Assembly: GCF_023715845.1 (NCBI RefSeq)
Contig: NZ_JAMBOR010000006.1
Location: forward strand, 80,022-144,021
Length of the DNA stretch: 64,000 bases
Direction of reading: 5' to 3'
Source: Fictibacillus phosphorivorans
GTDB lineage: Bacteria > Bacillota > Bacilli > Bacillales > Fictibacillaceae
In this document: piece by piece, positions 1 through 9,248 of the stretch
Position numbering within the stretch: position 1 is the first letter of the stretch
Layout of the letters: every line of letters starts with the position of its first letter
Position numbers and translations under genes: made by a program
Notes under the pieces: model-generated
Seen by the model: the letters and a program-made list of their open reading frames with translations, nothing else
What the model was told of the DNA's origin: nothing
The model's database searches: none

Positions 1-1
1 T

Positions 2-1069
2 ATCAATATGAGAACAGCTTCTGGTATGGAGAAAAAAGCAAATGAAGGTCACTTTTTAGGTGGAATAGTCTTTGGTTATAAGACACATAATAAAGAATTA
101 ATTATTGTTCCTGAAGAAGCCAAGGTCGTAAAATATATCTTTGAAAAGTATGCAGTTGAACAGTGGGGTTATAAAAAAATAGCTTCTAATCTAAATCTTC
201 AAGGTGTTAGAACTAAAAATAATAAATATTGGTCAATTAATGCAGTTAAAACTGTCCTAGAAAACCAGTTATATATTGGGAATACAAAATGGAAAGGGAA
301 ATATCAGAAAGGTATTCATACACCGATTATTGACTTACCCCTTTGGGAAAAAGCCCAAGATGTAATGAAAACAAGGAGCTATATACAAGAAAAAATTCAT
401 CCGGGATCTTTCCCTTTATCTGGACTGTTGAAATGCCCAGAATGTGGCTCTTCAATGGTACAAGGCAATAGCAGTGTAAAGTATAAGTATTATCAATGTA
501 GTAAAAATAAAAATAGTGGTAAAGTAGCCTGTTCATCCAATCTTGTAAAAAAAGAATATGCAGAAGAGTTCGTTTTAAATGAACTCATTAGCTTTTTACA
601 AGGCTTCAACCTTTCGCCTTATATTGAATCTGCAACTAAATCATTATTATCTTTTGAACTTGAACCAGTTTATAATGAGATAGAAAGAATAGAAAATCAA
701 ATAAAACTTGTCAAAAAAAGGATGAATACAGTTATTGATTTAATGGATGATCCAACAGCCTGTTTAGACAAGGAATTATTAAAAAGTAAACTTTTGTCTC
801 ATCAAGAAGAATTAAATAAAAATAATATAGTCTTAGAAGAACTTACAAAACAGATAAATTTTAAAGAAAGTCATACATCCAAGGATGTTATTACTTTTTG
901 TGTCAAAAGATTTAGTGATTTTTATGAAATACTTACTAACGAAGAGAGAAAATTACTGTTAAATTATATCATTAAGGAAGTTCATGTTCTTAAAGGTGAT
1001 AGCACCAAGGATCGTAAAATAAAAGACATAATTTATAACTTCAACCAAAATGACTTATCATTAGATTAG
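2..1069 (+). CDS. Large serine recombinase, C-terminal part (cut by window edge)
   Basis: Site-specific DNA recombinase of the large serine type, which inserts or excises mobile DNA. The reading frame is open to the left edge, so the catalytic resolvase domain lies outside the window. What is visible is the Recombinase domain, then a zinc ribbon beginning with CPECG at about residue 143 counted from the first ATG (position 8) and a second Cys pair after YYQC, then a long charged coiled coil and a C-terminal tail. It is followed by its own terminator and 70 bp later by a second, complete recombinase on the same strand. The visible architecture matches the second protein. The family assignment is secure; the exact start is unknown. 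Confidence 0.9.
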   Translation: MNMRTASGMEKKANEGHFLGGIVFGYKTHNKELIIVPEEAKVVKYIFEKYAVEQWGYKKIASNLNLQGVRTKNNKYWSINAVKTVLENQLYIGNTKWKGKYQKGIHTPIIDLPLWEKAQDVMKTRSYIQEKIHPGSFPLSGLLKCPECGSSMVQGNSSVKYKYYQCSKNKNSGKVACSSNLVKKEYAEEFVLNELISFLQGFNLSPYIESATKSLLSFELEPVYNEIERIENQIKLVKKRMNTVIDLMDDPTACLDKELLKSKLLSHQEELNKNNIVLEELTKQINFKESHTSKDVITFCVKRFSDFYEILTNEERKLLLNYIIKEVHVLKGDSTKDRKIKDIIYNFNQNDLSLD

Positions 1070-1101
1070 GAGAAAGGCAAACTGTCCTTTCTCCTTTTTT
1101 A
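1068..1101 (+). terminator. Intrinsic terminator after the first recombinase
   Basis: Perfect 10-bp stem AGGAGAAAGG / CCTTTCTCCT with an 8-nt loop, followed directly by a run of T. The stem starts at the stop codon of the first recombinase. Confidence 0.85.
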
Positions 1102-1138
1102 TTTTCCATTGTATGATTAATTCAAAGGAGGTAATTAG

Positions 1139-2872
1139 ATGGAGATAAAGAAAGTTGCTATTTATGCACGTGTAAGTACTGAAGAACAAGCATCAGAAGG
1201 TTACAGTATATCAGCTCAACTCCAAACCCTTCGTCAATACGCAAATCTTTATGGTTGGGAGATTTCAAATGAATATGTAGATGAGGGGATAAGTGGAAAA
1301 TCTATTAAAGGTCGCCCTGCAATGCAAAGACTTGTAGCTGATATAGATAAGGGAAAATTCCAAGCAGTATTAGTTTGGAAGATATCACGCCTTTCCCGTA
1401 ATATGTTAGACACCCTCGTTTTACTAGATCAATTTGAAGAAAACGACGTGAAGTTTATTTCTTACTCAGAGAACTTTGACACTGGTAGTCCTATAGGCCG
1501 TTTAGTCGTTCAACTTATGGCTTCTATCGCCGAAATGGAACGTAACACCCTATCAGAAAACGTAAAGCTTGGAATGACACAAAGAGCAAAAGAAGGTTCA
1601 TGGAATGGAGGTCTTGTATTTGGCTATGATTCAGTAGAGAAAGAACTAATGATAAACCAGAAAGAAGCAGCAATTGTAACTTTAATCTTCGAAAAGTATT
1701 CAGAAGGTAAAGGCTTAAAGGCAATAGCTAATTTTCTTAACAAAGCCGGTTATAAGACAAAGCACGATAGACACTTTTCAATCAACGGTATAGCAACAAT
1801 ATTAGACAATCCAGTTTATATAGGTAAGATAAGATGGTTACAAGTAGAAAATTGGGATAAACGACGTAGGAAAGGAAAAAATCCTAACCCAATAATTGTA
1901 GACGGAAAACACGATCCCATTATTACGACTGAGCTTTGGAGTATTGTCCAAGCACGTAGACAAAGTAAATCCTTTAAGCAACGTCAATCAAACGAACCTT
2001 TTCTATTAAGTAGTATTCTTCGATGTCCTGATTGTGGCCAAGGAATGGTACCTTCAATTACTACTTCTGTTCGCAAAAATGGGTCAAAACATAAACATCG
2101 TTACTATGTCTGTGGTAATTTTCACAATAAAGGCTCTTCTGCCTGTAAGGCTAATTCAATTAGAGCTTATGAAGCAGAAGAATCTGTAATTAACCGCTTA
2201 GAGAATTTCTTAGCCGATTCCAAACTCTATATCGATACAATAGAGTCTCTAAATAAACAAACAGTTCAATCGACTATACAAAACCAACACGAATTAGAAA
2301 AAATTGAAGAGCAGCTAAACAAAGTTAATACCATGCAAGAAAAGTACATGGAAGCATTTGAACAGAATCTATTCCCAATTGCAATTTTACAAGAACGCTT
2401 ACAAAAGCTTACCATAGAAAAAAAAGGTTTAGAGCAAAAGAAAAATGAACTTAGCGTTCAACTAAGTTCATCAGACTCAAAGATAATTCCTCCAGATATT
2501 ATTAGTCATCTATTAAAAAAGTACTTAGGAATTTTCAAACAGTCTTCGCGAGAAAAAAAGAAGCAACTCTATCAGCTCTTACTAAATAACATAACGATTA
2601 AGCATTCTAATGGTCGTTTTAGAACTGTGGATAAAATTGAACTAGATTTTGACTTTTCCGAGGTCAATCTGTCCAAGACCTTTACACTCATCCACATACT
2701 GTCTCTTGATTCAGAGAAAAATTCGACTTTAAATCCTGATCTTAACGACAAAATGCCACCTTATTTACAACTTTTTTTGCCTCTATTTATGGTACGGTTC
2801 ACCGCACCTAATATTAAACTCTTTGCTTTTATTTATCTATATTGTCATAAAAAAATCGTTCGTAAAAGTTAA
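1139..2872 (+). CDS. Large serine recombinase, complete
   Basis: Complete 577-residue large serine recombinase. The N-terminal resolvase domain (about residues 5-150) carries the nucleophile in YARVSTEEQ (Ser13) and the conserved arginines in KISRLSRN. It is followed by the Recombinase domain (about 165-270), a zinc ribbon (CPDCG near 298 and a later Cys pair) and a coiled coil near 385-450. The start has a strong AAAGGAGG site 7-8 bases upstream. Two such genes in tandem mark the end of an integrated element; the helicase and DUF262 genes to the right could be cargo. The last 60 or so residues are hydrophobic and unlike the family core, so the 3' end may have been altered on insertion. Confidence 0.92.
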   Translation: MEIKKVAIYARVSTEEQASEGYSISAQLQTLRQYANLYGWEISNEYVDEGISGKSIKGRPAMQRLVADIDKGKFQAVLVWKISRLSRNMLDTLVLLDQFEENDVKFISYSENFDTGSPIGRLVVQLMASIAEMERNTLSENVKLGMTQRAKEGSWNGGLVFGYDSVEKELMINQKEAAIVTLIFEKYSEGKGLKAIANFLNKAGYKTKHDRHFSINGIATILDNPVYIGKIRWLQVENWDKRRRKGKNPNPIIVDGKHDPIITTELWSIVQARRQSKSFKQRQSNEPFLLSSILRCPDCGQGMVPSITTSVRKNGSKHKHRYYVCGNFHNKGSSACKANSIRAYEAEESVINRLENFLADSKLYIDTIESLNKQTVQSTIQNQHELEKIEEQLNKVNTMQEKYMEAFEQNLFPIAILQERLQKLTIEKKGLEQKKNELSVQLSSSDSKIIPPDIISHLLKKYLGIFKQSSREKKKQLYQLLLNNITIKHSNGRFRTVDKIELDFDFSEVNLSKTFTLIHILSLDSEKNSTLNPDLNDKMPPYLQLFLPLFMVRFTAPNIKLFAFIYLYCHKKIVRKS

Positions 2873-3054
2873 AATAATCAAAGAACATATAATATTAATT
2901 TTATAAACTTAACGAACGTTAATTACAAATGTCATTTTAAAAATATAGCACGTTCAAAAAAGTATACTATTGTGGAAAAATTTCAAAACACACTAATTAA
3001 TTAGCGTGCTTAAAAAATGCATTTATTTTTTTGAGGAAAAAATTATTACCTTTT
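2873..3054. other. AT-rich intergenic stretch with short inverted repeats
   Basis: No gene seen. The stretch is very AT-rich and holds small palindromes: TTAACGAACGTTAA near 2907, CTAATTAATTAG near 2993, and AGCACG near 2948 matched by CGTGCT near 3004. It lies just after the recombinase pair, where an attachment site would be expected, but no att core can be identified from one copy. Confidence 0.3.
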
Positions 3055-3222
3055 CTAAAGTTGAACTAGTTTGTTCCTCATTTGTTTCAAAACTTGCTCT
3101 TCAGCAAGTAAACAATTATCACAAATCGGTAACATTGCCATTTCTTTTAAAATAATCCAATCTGTATAATGGATTTGGACACCACATTTTAAACATTTTT
3201 TGTTTTTGATAAAATCACCTAC
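3055..3222 (-). pseudogene. Small zinc-ribbon protein, apparently frameshifted at its start
   Basis: The open frame encodes about 50 residues with two Cys pairs, CLKC and CDNC, separated by about 22 residues and followed by a charged helix; this looks like a small treble-clef or zinc-ribbon protein. The frame has no ATG, GTG or TTG before the first Cys pair. A GTG at 3218, overlapping the helicase stop as GTGA, would give a natural start (MILSKTKKCLKCG) if the six-A run at 3196-3201 had one more base. I infer a one-base loss, either real or a sequencing error. Function unknown; it would have been translationally coupled to the helicase. Confidence 0.45.
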
Positions 3223-5644
3223 TTATTATTTGTTTCCTTTCAAAATGTACATGTAACCTATAGTCAATAATTTCAGCTGTCCATTTAAATATATGTTCAT
3301 TAACATTGCTAGCAAAAACTTTATGAATTAGAAATGAATTATTTTCAAAAGTCACCATAGCATTGGAACTTCCACCCCATTTAGTCATAGGCATCTTCGC
3401 AATTAATCTGGCAACCTTCTTTTCATCATACTCCCACATTTGTTTAGCTGCTTTATCTGAAAAATCTATCCGTCTTCTATACTCTTTTTCAGTTAAATAT
3501 TTGTGGAAGAACGGAGCTACTTCTTCCCGCGTCACTGGATCTAACCAGTCATCTACACCTCTTGAGAGCATGTATTTTAGAACCACCATTTTATAACTTT
3601 TAGCCATTCCTGTTTTCTCTACTTCTATGAGCCAGTCTTCCGCTTCTTTAAAAGCTTCTTTTTCAGGATCAGAGAGTTCATCTGCCCAATAAAGAAAACC
3701 TACAAGGGACTTAAACTCCTGTCTATATTCCTGACTTGGAGCATTTCCTTTTAAATGTAATTCTAAGTAGGTCGGTCTTCTCCCCAGTTCTTTCTTTAGT
3801 TCAAGGTAAGCATTTAATAACTTTTCTTTACGTGGCTGTTTCTTGGTTTGCAGTTCTTTTAATAAGTCTATTACTTGTATATCTAAGTCTATTGCACATC
3901 CAGTCGGGACAGATGGAACCACATCCGTTCTGCTTTTTTCTTTTGTTGATTCTGTATTAAACAACTGCATTTTGACATCTGCATTTCTATAGTTACCAAT
4001 CAAATCAATAATAACACAATGTGATTTTCCATTATGAAGACGCAACCCACGTCCAACTTGCTGAGTGAATACAGTTAATGATTCAGTAGGTCTTACAAAT
4101 AAAAGAGTATCAACAGAAGGAATATCTACTCCTTCGTTAAACAGATCTACGGTGAAGATAATATCTAATTGACCATCATTTACCTGCTGTATGGCATCTT
4201 CTCTAGAAATATCAATTGTTTTAGAATTAAGACTAACCGCTCTTACACCTTTTGTTATAAAATATTTAGCTAATGTGTTAGCTTGCCTTATTGATGAACA
4301 AAATGAAATTGTTCTCGTTTGTTTATGCTCGATCCATGCTGCGTACACTTTCTCCAGCATTTCTTCTGTTAATTGAACAGCTAACAATTCTTCTTCATCA
4401 TATTTGGTACCAAGCCAAGTTATCTGCCGGTAATCAGTATCATCATATACACCATAATAATGGAAAGGAGCTAACCACTGCTTCTGTATAGCTTCAATAA
4501 AATGAATCTGATAAGCTACGTTTCCATCACATATCGCATAAACATCTTTTCCGTCCATTCGGTCTGGAGTTGCAGTAATTCCCAGTAAACACTTTGGTTT
4601 AAAGTAATCTATAACACGTTGATATGACTGTGCTGCAGCATGATGAAATTCATCCACTACAATCAGATCAAAGTCATCGGGAGAAAAGACCTCTAAATGT
4701 CTATTCATTCCGAGTGTATATATAGAAGCAAATATCACATCCGCTTCTGGTTGCTTTTTTGGTCCATAGTAAAGGCCATAAGTTTTATTAGGCGTGATAT
4801 GCCGGAATGATTGCATAGCCTGTTTTAATATTTCTTCCCTATGAGCAATAAATAAGATTCTACTAAAATTTTGTGCAAAAAATCCAGTTAAATAGGTTTT
4901 ACCAAGTCCCGTAGCCATAACAACCATTGCTTTGTCATAGCCTTCTTCAAAGGTATTTTGAAGCATCTCTAAAGCTTCTTGTTGTGAAGGTCTTGGAGTT
5001 ATTATGTATGGTGCTGTAGGATCAACTAACATCTCGGGTTCTTGAACAGGTTCAACTGTTAGCAATGTCATTTCTTGCTCTTCTATTTCTGTCCAAGTTC
5101 TAACTAAGTCAGGATGTTTTTGGTGGTATCTTTTATATTGCAATTGATATTCTTCCAATGTTTCTTTATTAACGGGTATTGTTTGGTCATGAAGGAATGT
5201 TTTTTGAAATTGATCTAATGCATCTAAATATGTTTCTGGACTAACACTTTCAGCTAAAGAAAGATTCCATTCTGTTCCCATTTTAAGTGCGGATCTAGAT
5301 AAATTTGATGAGCCTACTATGAAATATCCATTTTCATCTGGAATATCAAAAAGATACGCTTTCGGATGAAACGACTTCCCATTACTCTTGAACAGTCGGA
5401 CAGAAATATTAGGATGGATTGCAATTAGCCTTTCAAGTGCTTCTGGTTGTGTGACAAATAGATAATCACCAGTGCAGACTTGTATTTCAGCACCCCGTTC
5501 TACAGCTCCTTTTAGATGTGGTGCAAGAACATCAACACCTGACTTCATTATGAAGGATGTCAGTATGTGAATGGATCTTGCATTCTGTAATCCTTTAAGA
5601 AGTTCTTCATAGAGGTTGTTTGTTACGAGTTTAATAGACTTCAT
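3215..5644 (-). CDS. PLD-nuclease / superfamily 2 helicase fusion protein
   Basis: 809-residue protein with an N-terminal phospholipase D-like (HKD) nuclease domain: FHPKAYLF at about 92-99 and GSSNLS at about 111-116. An SF2 helicase core follows, with Walker A ATGLGKT at 244-250, a DEFH box at 331-334, the TATPDR motif, and QVGRGLR in the second RecA lobe. The C-terminal 250 residues are an uncharacterised charged region. Proteins with this order are common in mobile regions and are suspected nucleic-acid defence or repair enzymes; the exact job is unknown. The ATG overlaps the stop of the broken MazG-like gene upstream (ATGA), and a zinc-ribbon frame overlaps its 3' end, so the three formed one operon. 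Confidence 0.85.
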   Translation of the reverse strand: MKSIKLVTNNLYEELLKGLQNARSIHILTSFIMKSGVDVLAPHLKGAVERGAEIQVCTGDYLFVTQPEALERLIAIHPNISVRLFKSNGKSFHPKAYLFDIPDENGYFIVGSSNLSRSALKMGTEWNLSLAESVSPETYLDALDQFQKTFLHDQTIPVNKETLEEYQLQYKRYHQKHPDLVRTWTEIEEQEMTLLTVEPVQEPEMLVDPTAPYIITPRPSQQEALEMLQNTFEEGYDKAMVVMATGLGKTYLTGFFAQNFSRILFIAHREEILKQAMQSFRHITPNKTYGLYYGPKKQPEADVIFASIYTLGMNRHLEVFSPDDFDLIVVDEFHHAAAQSYQRVIDYFKPKCLLGITATPDRMDGKDVYAICDGNVAYQIHFIEAIQKQWLAPFHYYGVYDDTDYRQITWLGTKYDEEELLAVQLTEEMLEKVYAAWIEHKQTRTISFCSSIRQANTLAKYFITKGVRAVSLNSKTIDISREDAIQQVNDGQLDIIFTVDLFNEGVDIPSVDTLLFVRPTESLTVFTQQVGRGLRLHNGKSHCVIIDLIGNYRNADVKMQLFNTESTKEKSRTDVVPSVPTGCAIDLDIQVIDLLKELQTKKQPRKEKLLNAYLELKKELGRRPTYLELHLKGNAPSQEYRQEFKSLVGFLYWADELSDPEKEAFKEAEDWLIEVEKTGMAKSYKMVVLKYMLSRGVDDWLDPVTREEVAPFFHKYLTEKEYRRRIDFSDKAAKQMWEYDEKKVARLIAKMPMTKWGGSSNAMVTFENNSFLIHKVFASNVNEHIFKWTAEIIDYRLHVHFERKQIISR

Positions 5645-5958
5645 TCTGTATCAATCAAGAAGATACGTTCCTGAAATCCTCCGCGCTTTTCTGCTTTTTT
5701 CCTGCCTTACTTTTTCAATTTCATAGAATCTACTCCATGAACCTTCGCAAGTGCATTACATTAATTCTAGCAAATCAGCCAGTTCTTCAACAGCATCCCT
5801 GTCATTTTTTGCTGCTACATATTCATGTTCTTCATAACATTTCTTTTTAACTCTTTTATATAGTCGGTTTCAGATAGAATAGTAGTGTTAAAGGAAGCTC
5901 CAGTTCGTTCAATAATTTCTGGAATACGGTCACGAACAAGTTTATTGTATGTAGGCAT
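5641..5958 (-). pseudogene. Broken MazG-like phosphoribosyl-ATP pyrophosphohydrolase family gene
   Basis: The gene starts at ATG 5958 behind AAAGGGG and reads MPTYNKLVRDRIPEIIERTG, typical of the small all-alpha NTP pyrophosphohydrolases next to such helicases. After about 40 residues the frame breaks, but conserved pieces continue in other frames: EELADLLEL, then KRGGFQERIFL, ending in a TGA that overlaps the helicase ATG. At least three indels, mostly in A-rich runs, are needed to restore it. Intact relatives are about 100 residues and hydrolyse nucleoside triphosphates. Probably a dead gene unless the indels are sequencing errors. Confidence 0.8.
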
Positions 5959-6054
5959 GGTTATTACCCCTTTATATTTTTGTGTATGATAATAGTACCA
6001 ATAATCCAATACCAGAAAAAGGATTTAAATGATTTATTAAGTTGACTAAAAAAT

Positions 6055-6090
6055 TAAAATAAAAGCCCGAGTTATCTAACCTCGGACTCT
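6055..6090 (-). terminator. Terminator of the DUF262-HNH gene
   Basis: On the minus strand a stem containing CTCGG / CCGAG with a loop of about 9 nt is followed by CTTTTATTTT, just after the stop at 6102. Confidence 0.7.
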
Positions 6091-6101
6091 AATCTTCATA
6101 A

Positions 6102-7475
6102 TTATAAATTATTGCTCTTCCTTCTATTACAATATCTATGTGTTAGTTGCGCGTTATTTAATTCCGTTCTACCACCTTCAGAATAAGCAATAACATGATC
6201 AACTTCCGCATCGTCAATAGCTAAAATTTGTTGGTGACAAATCTGACATGTTGGATTAATTTGAAAGAGTTGCTTTTTGATCGAATAATCAAAAATCCTT
6301 GCATTTACTACAGTTTCTCCGACAATCTCATCTAAAACATCCAGCCAAATTCTAAATCTTTTTGTAAGAACATTTTTGTCACTTGTCTTAATTTCAATAG
6401 AATTTATAAATTCTTCGTTTTGACTCATTAACTTAATTAGTCTTTCTCTTATTTGATCAGCTTTAGAAATAATTTGGTGCTTATCATAATTAACAAAACC
6501 ACACATTTGAATATCAAATAATGCCATATTAATTTTACTTGTTGACCATTTTCCATTAACATTTTCTGAATCACCTGGTATAAATCTTCTAAAGGCTTTA
6601 TCTCCAAATACTAATTTTACCAAATCATTTACCTTAAAGAATCTCTTTTTATATTCTTCATACTTTTCTTTACTCATATATCTGTTATCCCGAAGTTCTT
6701 TATTACTAAATTGTTTCATACTAGGTTTATAATTTAAGTAAGTCTTTTCTGATAGTGCGAAAAACCTTAATATCATTCCCCTATAGATCATTCTATTTTT
6801 AAAATTATCCTTTCTTACAAGCATGTGGAATGTTTCATTACTTTCTAATTCTGATAATAATTTTATGTAAGGTCCCCGATAAATAGTGTTTCTAATCTCA
6901 TCTTCATTTAATTTAATAGAACCTGTATTTAGCCTCTCAAAAATTTCAAATTTAATATTTTCGTGAGATTCATTTTTAATAATAATAGTGTGTATAGTAG
7001 TTTTTTTAATTTTCATTTGCATTTCTTTAGGCAGGTCAATATATTGTTTTCTATTATATTCTTTTAAAACTTTTAACCCAGTTAAATTAAAATCCTTGCC
7101 ATCAGGTAATTTACCTTCTAAAAATGAGATAAAAGTAGTAAGTCTCTGTTGACCATCAATTACACTATACACACTATCGTTTTCCTCGGCTAAATAAATA
7201 ACTGGAATTGGTACATCTAATAATACTGATTCAATTAATTTACTAGCACGGGCAGAGTCCATTACAAAATTTCTTTGGTACTCTGGCTGTAATTCAAGTT
7301 CACCATCTTGTTTCATTGCCTGAAATTCTCTAATACTAAAATCCTTGGCTTGCCAAATTAATTTTCTTTCATCAGAATTATTGGAGCTATTTGCCTCTGT
7401 TTCATTGCCTTCTTCATTTTCATAGAATTCTTCAACTGATTGATTTTCTTCTTCAACTATAGTTTCTGTTGACAT
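6102..7475 (-). CDS. DUF262 domain protein with C-terminal HNH nuclease (GmrSD-like)
   Basis: 457 residues. After an acidic N-terminal tail comes a DUF262 (ParB/GmrS-like) domain with QPEYQRNF at 63-70 and the nucleotide-binding motif DGQQR at 107-111. The last 50 residues form an HNH nuclease: CQIC, VDHV, then HRYCN, i.e. the zinc and catalytic histidine pattern. DUF262-HNH proteins include GmrSD type IV restriction enzymes and related anti-phage effectors, in which nucleotide hydrolysis drives cleavage of modified DNA. The start has GAGGTG 8 bases upstream. It is monocistronic with its own terminator. It sits beside the helicase and recombinases, which suggests a mobile defence cargo; the target is not known. 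Confidence 0.85.
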   Translation of the reverse strand: MSTETIVEEENQSVEEFYENEEGNETEANSSNNSDERKLIWQAKDFSIREFQAMKQDGELELQPEYQRNFVMDSARASKLIESVLLDVPIPVIYLAEENDSVYSVIDGQQRLTTFISFLEGKLPDGKDFNLTGLKVLKEYNRKQYIDLPKEMQMKIKKTTIHTIIIKNESHENIKFEIFERLNTGSIKLNEDEIRNTIYRGPYIKLLSELESNETFHMLVRKDNFKNRMIYRGMILRFFALSEKTYLNYKPSMKQFSNKELRDNRYMSKEKYEEYKKRFFKVNDLVKLVFGDKAFRRFIPGDSENVNGKWSTSKINMALFDIQMCGFVNYDKHQIISKADQIRERLIKLMSQNEEFINSIEIKTSDKNVLTKRFRIWLDVLDEIVGETVVNARIFDYSIKKQLFQINPTCQICHQQILAIDDAEVDHVIAYSEGGRTELNNAQLTHRYCNRRKSNNL

Positions 7476-7601
7476 TTTTATACACCTCTGTAATTAAGAA
7501 TAAATTTTCTTATATATTTTACTTTTTTTCCTGTTCTTCCCCTTCTAAAACTTTTAGGAATTTCAATAGAATTAAATATTCCTAAATCTAAAACCCTGTA
7601 T

Positions 7602-8429
7602 TTATTTATCATCAAATCTATTTACATTTACCCCATCAAGCCACTCATTTATATGAACTTTTAATAGATTCCTCTGCTCAATATGCAAATTATGCCCAGC
7701 AGCATCCAACACAGAAAAAGTAGCTCTCGGATATTTATCAAGTATGTCAAACGTGTCCTTAAAACCTGTAATGTGGTCTTGTCTTCCTGTCAGAAACAAA
7801 CAGGGCTTCGGAAACTCTTCTTGGTCAATCTTAAACGTGAAACCATAAGATCCTGAGATTTTTTCTAAGAACACTGGATCTGCTATCTGCATTCCTGCTA
7901 CGACTTCTTCGTTATACCTCTTCCACGTGTATTCATCTAACTTCACATGAATCCCTTTGAAGTCTTCTCTTTCTTCTTCTGTTAACGTAGCGAGGAAATC
8001 GTGATCAACCTGTAAGTTAGCATGCTCCGGTAGTGTTCTTGCATTCCTATCCGGAATGATCATCGGACAGATAAACGCCGCACCCATTACTCGCTCAGGC
8101 ATTTTCGCGATGATTCCTCTTATAATGTAACCTCCATAGGATTGCCCAGCGAGCAAGAATGACTCATTTGGCAACTTTGTTTCGATGAACTGAATAACCG
8201 CCTCCAGCATCTCTTCAGAGTTCTGAATAGATTCATAGTCTTTCGTCTGTCCCATTCCAGGCAGGTCGATATAGATGCGTCTGTATCCATTCCTCTCTTG
8301 AAAGACCGGTTCCATGCAGCCTTTCATCAAACGATGATCTGGTCCGAATCCGTGAATCATGAGTATCGGTGTTCCAGAACCGATTTCTTCATAATAGATC
8401 GTTGCTTTCTCTACTTCCCAATATGACAT
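7602..8429 (-). CDS. Alpha/beta hydrolase
   Basis: About 275-residue soluble alpha/beta-fold hydrolase. The oxyanion HGFGPDH, nucleophile elbow GQSYGG, acid in TGRQDH and the final catalytic histidine in AAGHNLHIEQ are all present in the right order. ATG 8429 is chosen over the upstream GTG at 8438 because AAGGAGTGG sits 5 bases before it. Related proteins are esterases, lactonases or C-C hydrolases; the substrate cannot be told. It appears to be a single-gene unit. Confidence 0.85.
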   Translation of the reverse strand: MSYWEVEKATIYYEEIGSGTPILMIHGFGPDHRLMKGCMEPVFQERNGYRRIYIDLPGMGQTKDYESIQNSEEMLEAVIQFIETKLPNESFLLAGQSYGGYIIRGIIAKMPERVMGAAFICPMIIPDRNARTLPEHANLQVDHDFLATLTEEEREDFKGIHVKLDEYTWKRYNEEVVAGMQIADPVFLEKISGSYGFTFKIDQEEFPKPCLFLTGRQDHITGFKDTFDILDKYPRATFSVLDAAGHNLHIEQRNLLKVHINEWLDGVNVNRFDDK

Positions 8430-8539
8430 GTCTACCACTCCTTTTTCTCAGCTACTCTTTCTGTAAAACAAATGTCGAATCCTGCTCTTTTGTGAATTAT
8501 GGTACGATAAAACAAATAGAGTTATAAGGAGCGTTAACA

Positions 8540-8734
8540 GTGAAAGACTATTTTATCCGACTCACATTCAGCATGATGACGATGATCATCATTTACGGGA
8601 TTTTCTACATGCTTGGTTTGCACGCCAAATCATGGGCACCTTTTATTATCCTGCCATTAGGTCTCGCCGGAGGTTATGGTTCTCTTTATTTTTATAAAAT
8701 CATTCTGGAACAAAGAAAACAATACATTAAATAA
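8540..8734 (+). CDS. Small membrane protein with two transmembrane segments
   Basis: 64 residues, GTG start with TAAGGAG 8 bases upstream. Two hydrophobic helices (about 8-27 and 33-54) are separated by a short loop HAKSWAP and followed by a basic tail KQYIK. Not recognised as a named family. A close tandem relative lies immediately downstream but is interrupted by a stop codon, so this is a local duplication of which only the first copy is intact. Confidence 0.7.
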   Translation: MKDYFIRLTFSMMTMIIIYGIFYMLGLHAKSWAPFIILPLGLAGGYGSLYFYKIILEQRKQYIK

Positions 8735-8763
8735 CACTTAGCATAATTAAGGAGTAGATTCCT

Positions 8764-8961
8764 TTGAAGACTTATTTAATCCGATTATTCTTTGGCATGA
8801 TGACGTAGTTTATTGGTTATGGAGTACTCTATCTCCTAAGATTGCACAAACATCCTAATGCGTTTTTATGTCTTTTCCCTATAGTCGTTGCTGGAGGATG
8901 GAGTGGATGGTATCTATACAAGAAAACTGTGGAAACAAGGTACAAACAAAAAGCTTCTTAG
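8764..8961 (+). pseudogene. Tandem copy of the small membrane protein, broken by TAG
   Basis: The frame starts at TTG 8764 behind AAGGAGTAG and reads MKTYLIRLFFGMMT, then TAG, then continues for 50 residues to TAG 8959-8961 with the same layout as the upstream gene (two hydrophobic helices, short loop, basic tail ending KQKAS). The opening residues align with MKDYFIRLTFSMMT of the neighbour. A point nonsense mutation rather than an indel explains the break. Confidence 0.75.
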
Positions 8962-8969
8962 TACCACGA

Positions 8970-9004
8970 AAGACCTCTCCTATTTTCAAGAGAGGTCTTT
9001 TTTG
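8970..9004. terminator. Bidirectional terminator
   Basis: Stem AGACCTCTC / GAGAGGTCT followed by a run of T on the plus strand. It serves the small membrane genes on the left and overlaps the end of the broken minus-strand frame on the right. Confidence 0.85.
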
Positions 9005-9173
9005 TTATGATCATTCGATCTCTTTCTAAGAAGTAGATAAAATTGATAGACTCCAAATAAAAGAGATAAACCAATTAAGGGATATAACATGTATTCATGT
9101 TGAACTGTAAAATACATAACTATAAGAGCTATTAGAAAAACTAGGTATCAATATAAAATTGTTTTTTAGTCAT
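8986..9173 (-). pseudogene. Frameshifted small membrane protein
   Basis: ATG 9173 follows GGGGAGG and opens MTKKQFY, but the frame stops after 10 codons. One frame over, a coherent membrane peptide continues (YLVFLIALIVMYFTVQ, then LIGLSLLFGVYQFYLLL and a basic tail) and ends at 8986. A single base loss near 9145 accounts for it. Two transmembrane helices, function unknown. Confidence 0.6.
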
Positions 9174-9248
9174 TTTAGTGACCTCCCCTTTATAAACGAG
9201 TGTACAACTTAAAAGAATTAAGATCTTTTTAAAGTTTGTAATACTACA

